Shown in pieces: positions 24,115-36,991 of a stretch of 64,000 bases of DNA (positions are counted from its first letter, which is position 1; every line of letters starts with the position of its first letter). Source of the DNA: Leptodontidium sp. MPI-SDFR-AT-0119 (Eukaryota; Ascomycota; Leotiomycetes; Helotiales; Leptodontidiaceae); contig JAHLEZ010000006.1 of assembly GCA_020726505.1 (NCBI GenBank), positions 1,612,001-1,676,000 of the forward strand. The letters are read 5' to 3'. A program made the translations under genes and the position numbers. The notes under the pieces were generated by a model. That model saw nothing but the letters and a program-made list of their open reading frames with translations. It did not search any database and was not told where the DNA came from.

Positions 24115-26217
24115 CTACAACTTGGCCTTTGGTGCTTCGAGTGTAGGCATCAGGAGATCTCTGATATCTCCTGCTGCTTCGTTCAAGTAGAAGCTCATCC
24201 TCTCACTGCCGAGACCCTTGGATACGACGTTGAATTGGATGCTGAAAATAACATTAGTATTTTTTTTCATTTTCTTACTTGGAAAGTTGGTATTGTGAGC
24301 TTACCTGTTCTCATTAATCATATACGCGATTCCCCACCCATCGTCAACAACCTGACTCCATCCATAGCCATTGAAGTACTCGGAACTCAATTGACTGCTG
24401 GAAATGAACCACTTGCTGGAATAAGCGTACGCTGGATCTTTGTAGATCGATGGCAGCTCCTCGTTAGGTCCGAGGAGTTTCTTCAATCCGAACAGATGTC
24501 TGTCTACACCCTTGCCGTCAGAGGCAGCGGAGATGTATTCCACGTGCGAAGTGACAGCTTTGCGGAAAGCTGCAATGGCGGTCTCGTTCTCTACGGAGTG
24601 GTCAGAGATGGCTTTGCAGAATGCAACAGAGTCATCAGACACCGAACGGCAGGTCTCGGTTCTTCCTTGTTGGAATCGTCGGGTAGCGGCAGATTCGTAT
24701 GTTGGGCGGTTCTTGCCGTACATCTTGAAATAGGCGAGTTGGATGATCATTTGAACGTAAGCGTCTGGGGAGCACTTGAATTTCTTGATCAATCCCTTGC
24801 CGTAGCCTTGGTATGCTTGAACGCGCAACTCGTGCGCGCCAATAACTTCGGTGAAGTCCTTGGTCGCGTTTTCGATCTCGGCTTGTACGTCCTTGTTGAT
24901 GTGGAACTTAACGACTGAGGGCTCGGGGAGGTTTGAGCGGATGGAGGGGTCAGAGAAGTCGAGTTTGTTGCCGAAAATTACTTCGTTAACATAGTCATTA
25001 AGACGGTGTGTTGGTGTGCCATCCATCATGGAGTGCTCGCCTGTGAAGCCAGAAGTTCCGTTGTCGTTGACGATGAATTGGAGAGGCTTGTCAAACCATC
25101 TGTTGGCGCCGTCACCGTGCCAGTATTGATGTGCGCGCTCCTCAAGAGTGACTGGGCTAGCATCATCCAAGCAGACAACAAAGGAAGAAGCCTCAATGGT
25201 CTTGAGAGCCGTGGCATTTGAAGGGTGTGCCTTGAGTAGGACCTCTCGGGCATCGGTCCAGACATCTCGGTTTTCGGAGGTCAAAACACCAACAGCTGGG
25301 ACCTTCTCTGCTCTCTTGTAAATGGATCTGAACTGCTGCTCCAACTCCGAAGTGTTGAGTTGCTTGCCATCAATCTCATGGTAGAGCTTGAAGAACTGGT
25401 TCTTGCGGACCACTACAATATACTTGTTCTCCTCAGCAGAGTATTTTGAAGGGTAGTCCGCAGGCTTGGCAGGTATCCTGCTGCAGTTAAACATCCATTG
25501 GTAGCTCTCCATGGAAATAGGAAGCTTCTTCATGTATTCGGGTTCCAATGTGCCAGCATCGACCTGCTTCTTGAATTCTAGAACAGCGGTGCTAATAGCA
25601 GCCGCTCTCTTGGCTGGGTCTCGCCGCCGTCTATCATCTCTGTGAGAGTAGAAGTAGCTGACATATGGCACGACTGGATCGCGGTAGGTGAGATACGCCG
25701 CATCATTCCACCATTCGTAGATCCAGTTCTTGTGCTTGGGGTCTGCCCGGCGAGCAAGGAGCTTCTCTTGAAGCTTGCTACCAGCTCCACCTGGCCTTAT
25801 GAATTCTTGTACGGCCTTTGTAGTCGATTCGAATTCGGATGAGGAGAGTAATGGGTGAACGGACTTCAGGTATCTGGCACTGGTCTCTTCTAGAGTCGGC
25901 ACTGGGAGTTTGGGCAGAGACTCTTCGAATCGTAGCATAGGTCCTTTGGAAGAATCCTCCTTGTACCCTGGAGACTGTTCAGCCAATGTTCAAACTGAGG
26001 GGTAATAGGACGAACATACCTGCTGGCAGGGCAGAGCTATTGCTCCGCGCATTTGCTGGTGCCATTCCCAAGGTCTACGAAAACATTAGCTAGGAACAGT
26101 GGGCAGCAATGGATAGCTGGGTAGCTGGGTACGTACTCGTGAAAGTGACGGCCGTGTCGCGGTGAAGCTGCTTCTGAGCAACGGAGACGTCCGACCTTTC
26201 GATATCGCCTTCAACAT
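24115..26217 (-). CDS. cat2: Carnitine O-acetyltransferase, mitochondrial/peroxisomal
   Basis: The enzyme transfers acetyl groups between CoA and carnitine, carrying acetyl units between peroxisomes and mitochondria. Four exons (26217-26137, 26074-26020, 25967-24305, 24241-24115) give 641 residues. Exon 1 starts at 26215-26217 and encodes a basic, Ser/Thr-rich presequence (MLKAISKGRTSPLLRSSF). Exon 2 contains a second ATG (MAPAN, 26063-26065). The choline/carnitine acyltransferase fold follows, with ESYQWMFNCSRIP, the catalytic His in GEHSMMDGTPTHR, YGKGLIKKFKCSPDAYVQMIIQLAY (residues about 460-485) and the ETCRSVS motif. The last residues are AKL, a peroxisomal PTS1. Initiation at the first ATG would give a mitochondrial form and at the second a peroxisomal form, as known for yeast and Candida enzymes. 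Confidence 0.95.
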
Positions 26218-27033
26218 TCCCGACGTCGTTGAGGGGAGAACGAGGGAATTAAGAAATTGAAGAATTTAAAAGATCCAGCAAAACCTTCCTTAACAAGCCT
26301 CGTTCAGGGTAGGGTAGGGTACAATCGTAGCGATTAACGGCGGTAGATTCCTGTCCTGTCCTTTTGGTTGGTGGAGGAAGGGCTATCGGTTGTTTGTGTC
26401 CGACGTGCCCTGGGAAGCCGAGGTAAGTTGGTAGTTGGGTAGTTGGACGGGTGGTGGGCCGGGAGTTGAGGGACTGGATGGAGACTGAACTGACTGTGTG
26501 TACTCGCCGAGAGAGGAGGGTCCGGTCCTCCTCCAGGGCAGGGCAGTGGTGAGTGGAGTCCCCAGATGCTGCACTGCACAGCACAGCACAGCTAACTGTT
26601 GCAGCCCCTGCCCTGCGTGCCATCATGCATCACGCCTACGCCGAGCCGACCAAATGACGCGCAATTTTTCCCAAGGGGACATTTTCTTTGGATCGGACCG
26701 AGGGATCGTGGATGCTCGGCTGAAGAAGATGTGAGATCTTATTTATTTTGACGCAGCAGAATAGCCACATGATGCTATCCTTGCCTCAGCAAGAGGAAAG
26801 AAAGGATGAAGGGAAAGGAAAGACTCTTTATTTTGTACAACCACACGCTTACAAGCGGTGGGTAGTTGGATGGCATGTGAATATGCCATCATGACTTTTC
26901 CACCATCATGCGAATCTTCGCAGTATCAATCCCATGTCCCCATGTCCCCATGTTCCCCAAGAACTCCATGATATGCCATGCCCAATAATCCCCATCTCCT
27001 TGTTGTACATTACTTGAACGAATCCAGTGAACA
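26218..27033. other. Intergenic, promoter of CAT2 and 3' flank of EAF7
   Basis: Both flanking genes run on the minus strand. The DNA is CT/GA-rich near 26,270-26,480. No gene supported. Confidence 0.4.
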
Positions 27034-27957
27034 CTACTTTTTCCTCCTGCTCTTCCGTGTGGGCGGATCTGCTTTTGCTTTGGAAGTTTTCGAAGGTTTG
27101 GGAGAACCAGTTCCCTCCTCCTCTTCAGCATCCTCATCTTCCTCAGCCACTTCCTCCGTCTCTTCGCCCCCATCATCTTCATCCGCCGTGTCCGCTGTAG
27201 CAGAAGTATCTTTGCTCTGCTGCCTCGAGGTAGAATCCCCCTTCAAACGCCCTATTGACCTATTCGTGCTTCTCCCAGTCCGTGTTGACTTCGGTGGAGA
27301 ATTGGCAGGCGACGTCCTCGCTTCATCCGTATCATCCACCGTGTCCGCCCTATTCTTCGTAGTAATAGTATCTCCCCTCTTGCGCTTCCGTGCTCCTGAT
27401 GGCGACGGTAACCGTCCCAATTGAGGAGGCGAAGATGGAGCTTCGCTGGCCTCATCTGCTCCTGGACGCTTTTGGCCCTTCATAAACATCATCTCATCAA
27501 AATCCTCGTCCGGCAGCTTGAACTCGAGGAATTGATCCGGATCATCGATGTAATTCTCCCGATCGTCGATGATGTCCAAGTCGTACATCGTGCGTAGCTT
27601 CTGCCATATTCCTGGTATGCGCGTGTGCTGCTCGATGGTAGGGTCGTAGCCATGATTTCGTAGATGTTCAGATATTGCGATCATGCGGAAGTGCTTGTGT
27701 ATGCCTGTGTGTGGTCTGTTAGTTGCGCATTTCTAGGAAGATTGGATCGGCTTACCCGCTGGCTTCCATCTTATTATTCCCTTGAAGAGCGAAGTCTCCT
27801 GCTCATCTGTCCAAGGATCCTTCAGGATATCGTAGGCGGGCTTTGATTTGGCTCCAGTAGTATCGGCTTGAGGCGTGTCGACAGCCATCGCATCCTCATC
27901 AGCGGCCGGCGTCGATGGCGCGCGCACACTCCCTTTGGTCTTTTTCCGAGGAGGCAT
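27034..27957 (-). CDS. eaf7: EAF7, NuA4 histone acetyltransferase subunit
   Basis: Eaf7 (CT20/MRGBP family) is a nuclear subunit of the NuA4 histone H4/H2A acetyltransferase. The start is ATG 27955-27957. Exon 1 encodes MPPRKKTKGS and a linker, then WTDEQETSLFKGIIRWKPAG. The intron ends just before the conserved IHKHFRMIAISEHLRNHG, and the CT20 core continues with HTRIPGIWQKLRTMYDLDIIDDREN. The rest is disordered: Ser/Pro/Arg-rich, then a strongly acidic block (EEDEDAEEEEG), ending in a basic RKSRRKK. Core and length fit the fungal family. It is divergent from the gamma-tubulin complex gene, with a 221-bp shared promoter carrying a single ACGCGT at 28125-28130. Confidence 0.92.
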
Positions 27958-28178
27958 GTTCAAGAGAGGTAAAGTATTTGGAATTGAAAGTGGGATGCTT
28001 GATGCGGAATCGCCAAATGTTTCCAGATGGGGCAGTCCTGCCATGTCTGTCCGTCCCAGGTCACAGAATCTACTGTTCAGTAGCGTCGGCTGGTCCCGCA
28101 CTTGAAGATCTGCCACCATGCAGAACGCGTCAACCAAAGAAAACAGACAACAGACGCGACTTGCCATGAAATGCGAAT

Positions 28179-31108
28179 ATGAACGACGACAACGGCGACC
28201 AGGGAGATGTATTTGCAATACCAGACCTGTGGGCACCTTCGAGATTCTTGAGGGATAGTCCAGATTCCAGCCTGCTGTTCTCGCAACTGAGACTTGTTGG
28301 TGGGTTGGTCCATGTTTTGAAAAGGGGGGCTTTGTTGACTGACAACATTAAGACATCGACGAAGCTCTACCAGAAATCGTAGAGCAACTCCTCCACAAAG
28401 AAGACGATGGCTTCTTCAGTATCCCGGATCTCCCATTCGATCTTTCCAATACTGTGCCAACACCGAGTCTGTCGGTCGAATCCTTAAGAGACCCTCCTCA
28501 GACACACGATGAAGAGGGAAGAGATGAGGCAGATATATGGATACTGCCAGATGAAATCCCCATAAAGCCCGCGAGCTACCAGACCTGGGAAGGATTCGAA
28601 AAACAGAAAGATGAGAACTACTGCACGCCATATTTAGCAGAAGCAGGTCCATCGGTTTTAGATACTGTCATAGCATCGAGGGATGACTCGTTACATATCA
28701 AGAATACGGAACATATCGTTGTGGACTCCAAGATATATGCTTCATCCCTCCTGGCCCTTGGACTGGGACGAAGCTCTGTGTTCTTCTCGTGGGATGAGAG
28801 AAAGCAATCATTCATACCGACTCTTCCCCTGATGAGGATATCTGGTTACACAGGAGACTCTCTAGATGGAATTTCTATCATGTTTCTGGATTGTGGGAAT
28901 ATTACAAGGTCACTTCGGAACTTTGTTGAAAAAGCCTATGCGAGAGAGAAATCTCCAGGTCGAATCGCTCTAGCAGATGCCGTTTCTACTCTCCTGGCAA
29001 CGATTCAATCACGCCTAAGTGCATCTGCAGCTGGATACAGTAGCATACTGCAACTGCAAGCTCTTTTTCGGCCAGCCCACTCAATACTCACCTGTTTTCG
29101 ACGAATTGTTGTCAATACGACAGCCACCAGAAGTGACGAATCAATGCTCTCGACAATCTTCGAAGAGATTCAACTTCTTGAACACAGGACAGACTCGTTA
29201 AGAGAGATTCTGCTTGAGATTCTCTCCCGAGTCTCACAACCATGGCTTGAGTTTGCAAGTGAGTGGCTAGGCTTGCAAAGGGAAGCCGGCTTACCACTCA
29301 CCAAGGAGGGACCGGGCAAAAGCTTTGTGAAAGTCGACACCAAGGAATGGGTTGATGATCAAGGCCTTGAAATGAACGAGCCGGACTATGTTCTTGACTA
29401 TGACAAGGTACCGGCTTTCATCGCCCCAGAAGATGCTCGGGCTATGTTTGAAGTTGGAAAGAGTCTCCGATTCTTGAGATCCCATCATGCAGATCATCCG
29501 CTTGCAAAGTCAGAAGTGGTAGCTTCGGCGAACCCCCCGTCGCTTGAATGGAAATTCTCCTGGCAGGACATTGTTCAAGTCGAGTCCAAAGCTTCTCAGT
29601 ACGAAAAAAATTTGATCCAAGCTCTGCAGCAATTCTCTCAGAGTACACCGCCTCCCCTCCCTTCTTTGGCAGAACCAGACATCTTTGCTCTCGACTTCTT
29701 CGGCAAACCAGAATTAGACATGCAAGCTCACGTCCTGGCATCGATAGATGCTCTGAATCAGCCATTTGCCGAAGATGGCCAAAAGGATTACTTTTCAGTT
29801 GGCTTGAATACATACCTCACCTCAAGTCAATCTACCACTGCAAATGATGAGTCTGTATTTGCTCCACCAATCTCACTTGCACCGGTGCTATCATTCAATC
29901 CAATCATAGCTGCCCAGGCTCGAATCATCAATGGAACTTGCATGCGAATGTTTTTCAACTCTCACAAACTTCGGGAACATCTGTCTATTCAACGAAGCTT
30001 TCAACTTCTCGGCAATGGTGTATTTTCAAGCAGACTCTCTCATGCACTCTTCGACCCCGAGCTAGAAAGTGCTGAACGACAACGAGGCGTTGCACGTTCG
30101 GGAGGTATGATGGGCCTTCGACTTGGTGGTAGAGATACTTGGCCTCCAGCAAGCTCTGAACTAAGACTTGCCTTGATGGGAGTGCTTACCGACAGCTACA
30201 CTTCCAGCCATCCACTAAACAAATCCCGTGCTGGGACATATCTTGACCAGAGTACGATTCCAGGCGACTTGAGCTTCTCAGTTCGCGATATGACACCAGA
30301 AGAAATCGACAAATGCATGGACCCCGATTCAGTCGAGGCTCTAGACTTCCTGCGACTTTCTTACAAACCCCCGCAACCACTTGAGGCTGTTATCACACCC
30401 ATGATCCTGTTCAAATATGACCAGCTATTCAAGCTACTGCTTCGTGTCGTTCGAATGTTGTATGTTGTGTCAGCACTCTTTCGAGATACCACCGATCGTT
30501 CATCCAATTGGCAAGGGGCCGAGCATATTGCACAACGATTTCGAATTGAGGCTCATCACTTCATATCAAGCATCAGCGGCTATTTCTTCGATACTGGAAT
30601 CGAATCCACATGGCGTATCTTTGACCGCAAGTTGGACCAGATCGAAGAACGACTGAAGACAGACGGCGACTACGTTGTTCTTGGTCAAAATGAGGGTTTA
30701 GACAAATTGAGAGACTACCACGAGCGGGTTCTAGACAGGATCATGTTCGCTCTCTTACTACGAAAGCGACAGCAGCCAGTCATGAATCTCCTGGAAGAGA
30801 TCTTCACTCTTATCTTGCAATTCTCCAAACACTCTAGAGAGCGAGCGGAAGGGGTACAGCAGGATGGTGCGAATGAAGAGTTGAGAGCTATGTACTTGCG
30901 ATTCCGGAAGAAAGTGGGAGTGTTCATCACCGTTTGTAGAGGGTTGAGTGAGAAGAAGGGATATGGAGAGAGGAAGATGGTTGATAGTAGGACGGCTGGA
31001 CAAGAGGGATTGTTTGATGGTGATGATCTGGCGGAGGAGAATACCATTGTACAGCTTTTGACTAAGCTGGAGATGTCGAATTACTATTCGAAGTCTGTAG
31101 ATTTGTAG
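28179..31108 (+). CDS. Gamma-tubulin complex component, GCP5/GCP6-like
   Basis: This is a subunit of the gamma-tubulin ring complex at spindle pole bodies and other microtubule-organising centres. Exon 1 (28179-28299) encodes MNDDNGDQGDVFAIPDLWAP, a common start for fungal GCP5/6-type proteins. It splices with an in-phase GT..AG intron (28300-28352) to one long exon, giving 958 residues. The GRIP1 (N-terminal) part contains LLALGLGRSSVFFSWD and LQALFRPAHSILTCFR. The GRIP2 (gamma-tubulin-binding) part includes VITPMILFKYDQLFKLLLRVVRMLYVV and FRIEAHHFISSISGYFFDTGIES near residues 650-740, then DYHERVLDRIMFALLLRKRQ. The choice between GCP5 and GCP6 classes is not certain from motifs alone. The gene is complete. 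Confidence 0.85.
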
Positions 31109-31567
31109 AATGGAAACGTACTTGTATCCTTGTAATTTGTCTAGACCGACTACCTGGGATTTCAAAGCACAACAGAGGAGGGACTCTGGAAAAGTGCGGA
31201 AGCATTTTTGAACTTCAATATGCATCACGTGATGGTGCATTTCAACATGAACGGCTGACTGGGTACTTCTCGCCGGGCTGTATCCTCTACGAGAATGAGA
31301 TATTAAATCGTTTGGCTACTACGTAAGCGTCTGGGAAAGTTCCTCCCTTTCTATGGCTATTTTCGACGTCCCTTGATCCTTTGGTGCCTCTCCAAATAAT
31401 GCTGATGTTTACCTGACATTTGAGTGGTCGGGCATTAGGAACCATCAACCTTAAATTTAGCGCGCCAAGCAACGAATTGAAGCTCCGGATCTCACTCACT
31501 CACGTCACAAACCCTCGCAAACCACAACTCCCACGACCTCAATCCGCGCCATTGACCTCCCTCCACC
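31109..31567. other. Intergenic, promoter of the complex I gene
   Basis: About 460 bp between two plus-strand genes. No gene is supported. The last 100 bp are C/A-rich leader typical of expressed fungal genes. Confidence 0.45.
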
Positions 31568-32448
31568 ATGCGACGTACACTCCGCCAGCTCGCGGCCGTC
31601 AAGCCCTCACGGTACCTCGAAGCCGGCACCCCCACGGGCCTCACAGGGCTCTTCACCCACGCCGCCCCTCGCTCAACACTCCTCTACCTATACTCCAGCA
31701 CCCTCGACAAGCTACAAGCCTTCCCCGAATCATCACTGTACCGCCAATCGACAGAGGCGTTGACCAAGCACCGTATGGCTATCGTGTCGGCCGTCGAGCC
31801 AGAGGGGTACAAAGCCTGGTCCGAGAAGGCGAAGCAGACTATCGCGGAACATCCTGAGGTGTTCAATACGCCTGAGGGCAGCGTGGCGCACGATGGCGCG
31901 AGACATGTCAGGGAGGTTATTGGGGGGAAGCAGTTCGTTACGAGTCAGCCTGCGGATGATCATGATGAGTTGTTGACGGAGTGGGATGGCGAGAAGGATG
32001 AGGGCCCGCAGTTGGAGGGGAGTAGGTCGGCGTTGGAGAGGAAGGGTCAGAGTGAGTGGGGGATGGAGAGGCCTGGCAGTGATGTTAAGACTGTGGAGTT
32101 GGATCCCGAGCCGCAGTTGACTGCTGATCAGTAAGTCTGACTGAGTCTTTTTGTTGCCAATTGAGTTGGGGGTGTACAAGGAAGGCTAATTGGAAATAGG
32201 ATCTCGGATATTGAGAATAAGATTGGTGCGGGTTTGATTGAGGAGGTTATCCAGGTTGCTGAGGGAGAGTTGAAGTTGGTGGATGTTCTGGCAAAGTCGA
32301 AAGTGTAAGTCTGCAAGACACCACCTCATGTCTTAGGGTTCTTGAAGGGTTGAGCTAATTTTTTGATAGATGGGAAGATCTGGAGGAGAAGCCGGTAGAG
32401 GGTCAATGGGAATACTTCAAGCGATCGGGCGTCCTACAAAACCCATAG
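31568..32448 (+). CDS. NADH:ubiquinone oxidoreductase subunit NDUFA5 (29.9-kDa type)
   Basis: This accessory subunit sits in the peripheral arm of mitochondrial complex I. Three exons (31568-32130, 32200-32304, 32370-32448) give 248 residues. The ETC_C1_NDUFA5 domain occupies the N-terminal half: an Arg-rich start (MRRTLRQLAAVKPSRYL) followed by PTGLTGLFTHAAPRSTLLYLYSSTLDKLQAFPESSLYRQSTEALTKHRM (shown as motif at about residues 22-70). A charged fungal-specific extension follows (DVKTVELDPEPQLTADQISDIENKIGAGLIEEVI, about 175-210). The protein ends WEDLEEKPVEGQWEYFKR. The extension is the feature that makes the fungal protein (Neurospora 29.9-kDa subunit) larger than the animal B13 subunit. 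No defect seen. Confidence 0.93.
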
Positions 32449-35037
32449 AGCTCCTCGCAACAAAGGTAGAATCAGACTCGACAATGAGGAAGTATGGATG
32501 TACAGTATTGCGGGCTTGTAAATAGAAAATGCAGCATATCCTTCGACCTAAGTTTCCGCTCTCTGTCCCAGTCTTTTCACTAGCTGGGTTGGAGCTCTTG
32601 GCGGATAGTTCTTCCGCTAATGCTAGCCTAGTGTTTTATCACGACTTGCACACCTAATCCTGATGATATCTTCGAGGAGAGCAAAATTTCTTTAGGGCTG
32701 TCTCCCAACTGTCCCCTAACTGTCTCTGACAAATCTTGTTCCAATTCCTCTCCTGGATATTTCCCTTCTCTCTGTGACGATCGAGCTGTATCTGAAGGAC
32801 CCAGAAAAATGTCATGTTAAGGCGAGCACACTGTGGAAGCTGTCCCTTTATCAATCTCCTTGAACGACACAAGATCCTTTCCATACATACCTTAGGACGA
32901 GGCGACGTCCGAGATTTTATCTTTGAGAGAACGTTATTTTTTGTTTCAGCATACACTGCGTAGATAACGTTTCAGTTGGTTGATGATGATTTCTTTGACT
33001 TGGAGTCCACATACCCAAGACGCTTCATGCGAAAGACTAGAAACGGGTGCCTTTTATCGCAATAGTCCGAATTCGAATTGGAAAGAAGACATAGTAAACA
33101 TCTCAGTAATCCTTTCTATCTTCAGAATCGTTCATCTTCGTATTTCATTCATGTTTACCATTCTCTCGTACTCGATTGCTGTACTCTAGCCCTGCCTCCG
33201 TTGGTTTACACTCATCCTCTCCGCGCTCAGTCTTACTACCTAAAAACAGTGGCATAATTTGTTCGTCAAAGCCTTTGACACTTTTACAAAGTACTCCCGG
33301 CTTCCTCATGATCTTCGAACTATGATCTTTGCCAATGTCATCGGCCGATCTCACAATATCGCCAGACTAACCGCAACCGAAGGATGAGGCTGAAGGGGTG
33401 CCATCAAGGCAACAGAATCTTCTTGACGCTCTAACAGGCTGGGCTGCAGGACACCGTGATAATGCGTGGGTATGATACATGTGGAATGGCTGGACAAATC
33501 GGCCCACCTGGTACTGGGATAGTTGGTGAATCGTTGGAGAAGAGTTACTGAAGGGAAACGACATTCAATCCTGGTTAAACAGAAAGCATCAAGAAATATA
33601 CAGGAAAGTCCAAGTTGCTGACGATCATCTTCCCAGCACACAGAATTCTGTACCCGGTTGTCTTTGTGAACGAACCCTTTTCAGTGAGTAGGTGCAAGGC
33701 TTGGCTAATATCGGAGTGTTGGCTCTGTAATCATTGCGAGCCGATGACGGTTGGCGATGGTAGGATAGAATAGTCGGTTCCTTGTTCACTTCCGATAAGT
33801 GTCGATTTAAGATAAGGAACGATTTCCCCGAATATTAAGCTTTCAAGGGAAAGATAGCTCCATCTTGAAACATGGCCATCGATCAACATGATATGGTACC
33901 ACCTGGTGATGGCTTGATGGTTGCCGGTATGCAGTGCGGGATACGCACAAGCTCTGAACCAAATTAACGGGTCATCGCAGTATCTCTCTCACACGGGTAT
34001 TGGTGTGGATATTCACCACCCAGGTGTGAAGATGGGCCAGCCAACGACATGAGGTGGCGCCACTCGGGTATTTTTGAGGAGTATGCAGCAATGTGTCATC
34101 CGGGCCCTACAATACCGACGGGATGGTATTTCTACAAACCTGGGCCGAGACTTCGTATGGCATGCCGTCAGAAAATAGACCTTTGTGCCAAAGTTCTACA
34201 GTACGGAACTAAAACAGAGAGTCCATCCCGGTTGTACGAGGTTTGCGCAGCAATGATTACTTAGCGAGCTTAGTGAGCGAATAGGGGGGAAATGTATGAT
34301 CATTTGAAGTTTTGATGCTGCAGACTCCAGACTTTGGAAATGGCCTTCCAGAACTGATCAGGCGATACCACAAGAATATGAAAAGATTTGACAGGCAAAT
34401 CATGTTGACGATTTCAAGCCTTCTTGCGCTCCTTCATCCTTCCAAATCCTCCAGCCTCATGTGAAAATCACGTGGAGCCATAAAACGCTCAGCCTTCCCA
34501 CCATTTCGGCCGATGGGCTTTCCTTTCACTGTCCAAGGCTGAGGGATTATGGCTGACATCTTGGCCTTGGCCTTTACCTGACGCTGACGAGGTCCAATCA
34601 TGAGCCATTCTCTCGTCCCAGGCAATGCAGCAGCCACTCAACAGCCACTTCCCGTCCTCAAAATAGAATTTCCGTCTGACTCGCTTAGATGCGCCCCAGG
34701 CTTTCAGCTCGACCTCGCCTCACGAATCCCGTCAACGACCACCCACATCCTCCCACCCATAGACAAACCTGCGCCACGATGGCCCATTCCTATGAAAATA
34801 GTTAAGGTCTGGTCGTGTTGGGCTCGTATGTGTGTGTTCATACCGCCTGACAACATGATGAGTCTAAATGATTTGTATTGAAGAGCCTTCTCTTATGATC
34901 TTCGCTCCCCCCCTCTCTCCTCCCCGCTTCCTTCTCTTCCTTCCTGAATCCTTTCTCTGCGTTCTTATATCCACTTCCTACCAGCTTCTCTTCCTTTTGT
35001 CTTTGCTTATATCATTCTCGTACACATTTTCACAGCC
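32449..35037. other. Large gene-free stretch
   Basis: About 2.6 kb without a supported gene. Several short frames on both strands (for example 33351-33641 minus, 34434-34637 minus, 34600-34881 plus) show no family features and overlap one another. The last 150 bp are a strongly CT-rich leader before the next start codon. The size suggests room for a regulatory region or an undetected RNA gene, but nothing specific is visible. Confidence 0.4.
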
Positions 35038-36991
35038 ATGGACGCTTCAACTCTATTCTCCGTTAGCCAATTTGGCCACCCGAAAAGATACGAGGAGCCC
35101 GTGGAATCTCCGGACAGCGCAGTTTTGATGGACATGATCTTTCAGTATCTCAGAGAAGAGCCTCCAAAATCTTCACTTCCAACACCAGTCGACTCGAAGA
35201 TCCAGACATGGGCCGCTTCTCTCCCCGACTTTCAAGTGTCTCCAGTGGTCACCGATATCCCCAAGTACACAGAGCACGATGACTCTTCAGTACATTCGTC
35301 TTCTTCCCCTTTAGAGTCCATGTTCAGCGACTCATCAAGTTTGAACGATTCAACCGGTCCCAAAACGCCTCCTTTGCCTACCAAGATCAACGGCACTGTT
35401 CCCAGACCAACACGTGATGATGAATTGATGTTTCCTGACATGCCTAAACTTCCAACGCCTACGCCTCAAGTCAACCTCAATCGAAATTGCTCACTTCGCC
35501 GAAGCTCAGAGGTGGTCCGGAGCCCATCGCGTGCTACGAGCACTTCACGCAGAGTGAGCTTCGGGCTATCATCGAACCCCAGCAGTCCAGCAGTCGAGCG
35601 AGCCCCAGTACCAAACATTCCAGCATCGAATCAAAAAATGCAGGCCACCATTACGAATCTAGTCTCTCTTCCAGAATTCGTTCCTTCGCCATCGAAGGCT
35701 CCAGTCAGCAGAAGATTCAGTATCCCTCCCCAACTGAGGATTTCGACAATGAGCTCTGCTCCTCATCAGTTGCCACCCCAGGTCCATCCGGAATGGGAAC
35801 TTTCATTCCCAACAACGCGTCCTACGTATGCCGAGCGGAAAGCTCAGAAGTATAGAGATCAGGTTAGACAATCGGCACCGATACCTGATCACACTAAAGA
35901 ACTTCTGAAGACACTTGAGGATAGGAAGATATCACCTAGCCGGCAATCCATGACAGTTCCATCCGCGTCTTCGCCAACCAGTCGGCTTGAATCCATCAAT
36001 CGGCTCAAAGCAAGTAGGCAGTCGATGCAAATCCAGATACCCACGCAAATTCAGAGACACCCGATCCAAGAAGTCCCTGTTCAGTCTCGGACCCAGAGGC
36101 TTAACGAGATGGAGCAGGAATTCCTCAAAAGCCTTGAAGGGACAAAAGCTCCTCCAGTAAGGCACTCCGTTCAGCTACCAGCACCACGCACCGTGCTTCG
36201 TCCTGTTCCAGAAGTCCCTGTTCAGGCACCGGCCCGGAAACCAGTAGGAGCGGAAGAGACAATCAGTCGGATGCAGAGAAAGGCGGAAATCGAGAAAATC
36301 CCAGTTCCAACAATACAATCAGCTGAATCACCACGTTCTCCTGTCAACTCTGGCTTCTGGTTCACGAAAGGGTTCTTCGCGGGGCGAGAGGGCATGCAGA
36401 TCAAGATGACCAGGAGAGTGACGAATTTCTCGAAGATGGAGTGGGTGATTGAGAGTGACAATGGCTCGGAGATCCTCAAAGGTTTCGGGCATATTAACTC
36501 GCTGAGTCGCAAGACTGGTAAGCCCTCTGACGCTTTCTTGTGAGGGGCGATAGACTGACCTTGAAATAGACTTCTCTAACATCGATGATACGCCAATCTT
36601 CACTTTTCAGAAGAAAACAGGCAGCACCAGAGTTGCTGAAGCACCTAATGGTACATCTCTGTTCACTATCAGGAATACATTGTATTGTGAGTTTTCCTAC
36701 TGGACAATAGAGGTATCTCGCACTGACGCACCTCTAGCCAGCCCATACTGGACAGTCAATCTCGGTAGTGACAATGCGACGGCTGGTACCGCGCAGTGGA
36801 CCGCCAGAGGCGATTCCTCTCTCGAAACTGTCGTTGTGAGCTGGGGCGGCTTCCAAGTCGGACGTATCTCACTCGAGTCGAAGGCCAAGAAGCATACGTA
36901 TATCTTGAATGTTGCACCCGAAGTCAATTACTGCATCATAGCGGCTTTGGCTACGGTGTTCGATGACCTGAGGATGGATGAAGGATGTTAG
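35038..36991 (+). CDS. Disordered protein with C-terminal LURP-one/tubby-like domain
   Basis: Three exons (35038-36517, 36570-36686, 36738-36991) give 616 residues, and the two GT..AG introns keep frame. About 1-430 is low-complexity: Ser/Pro-rich, with many RRxS/SP motifs (for example SRRVSFG, SRRFSIP) that look like kinase targets, and two similar segments (EVPVQ..) near 355 and 400. About 445-616 reads as a folded beta-rich domain (FWFTKGFFAGREG, MQIKMTRRVTNF, SEILKGFG) that ends LNVAPEVNYCIIAALATVFDD. That last motif (xVAPxVDYxLIxALxxxxDE) is characteristic of LURP-one-related/tubby-C-like domains. The family's biochemical role is not established in fungi. It could act at membranes by phospholipid binding as in tubby, but this is inference. 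Confidence 0.65.

Noticed and set aside
33351..33641. Minus-strand frame of 96 codons in the large gap
   Set aside because: No family features and it overlaps another short frame. The stretch looks like ordinary intergenic DNA.
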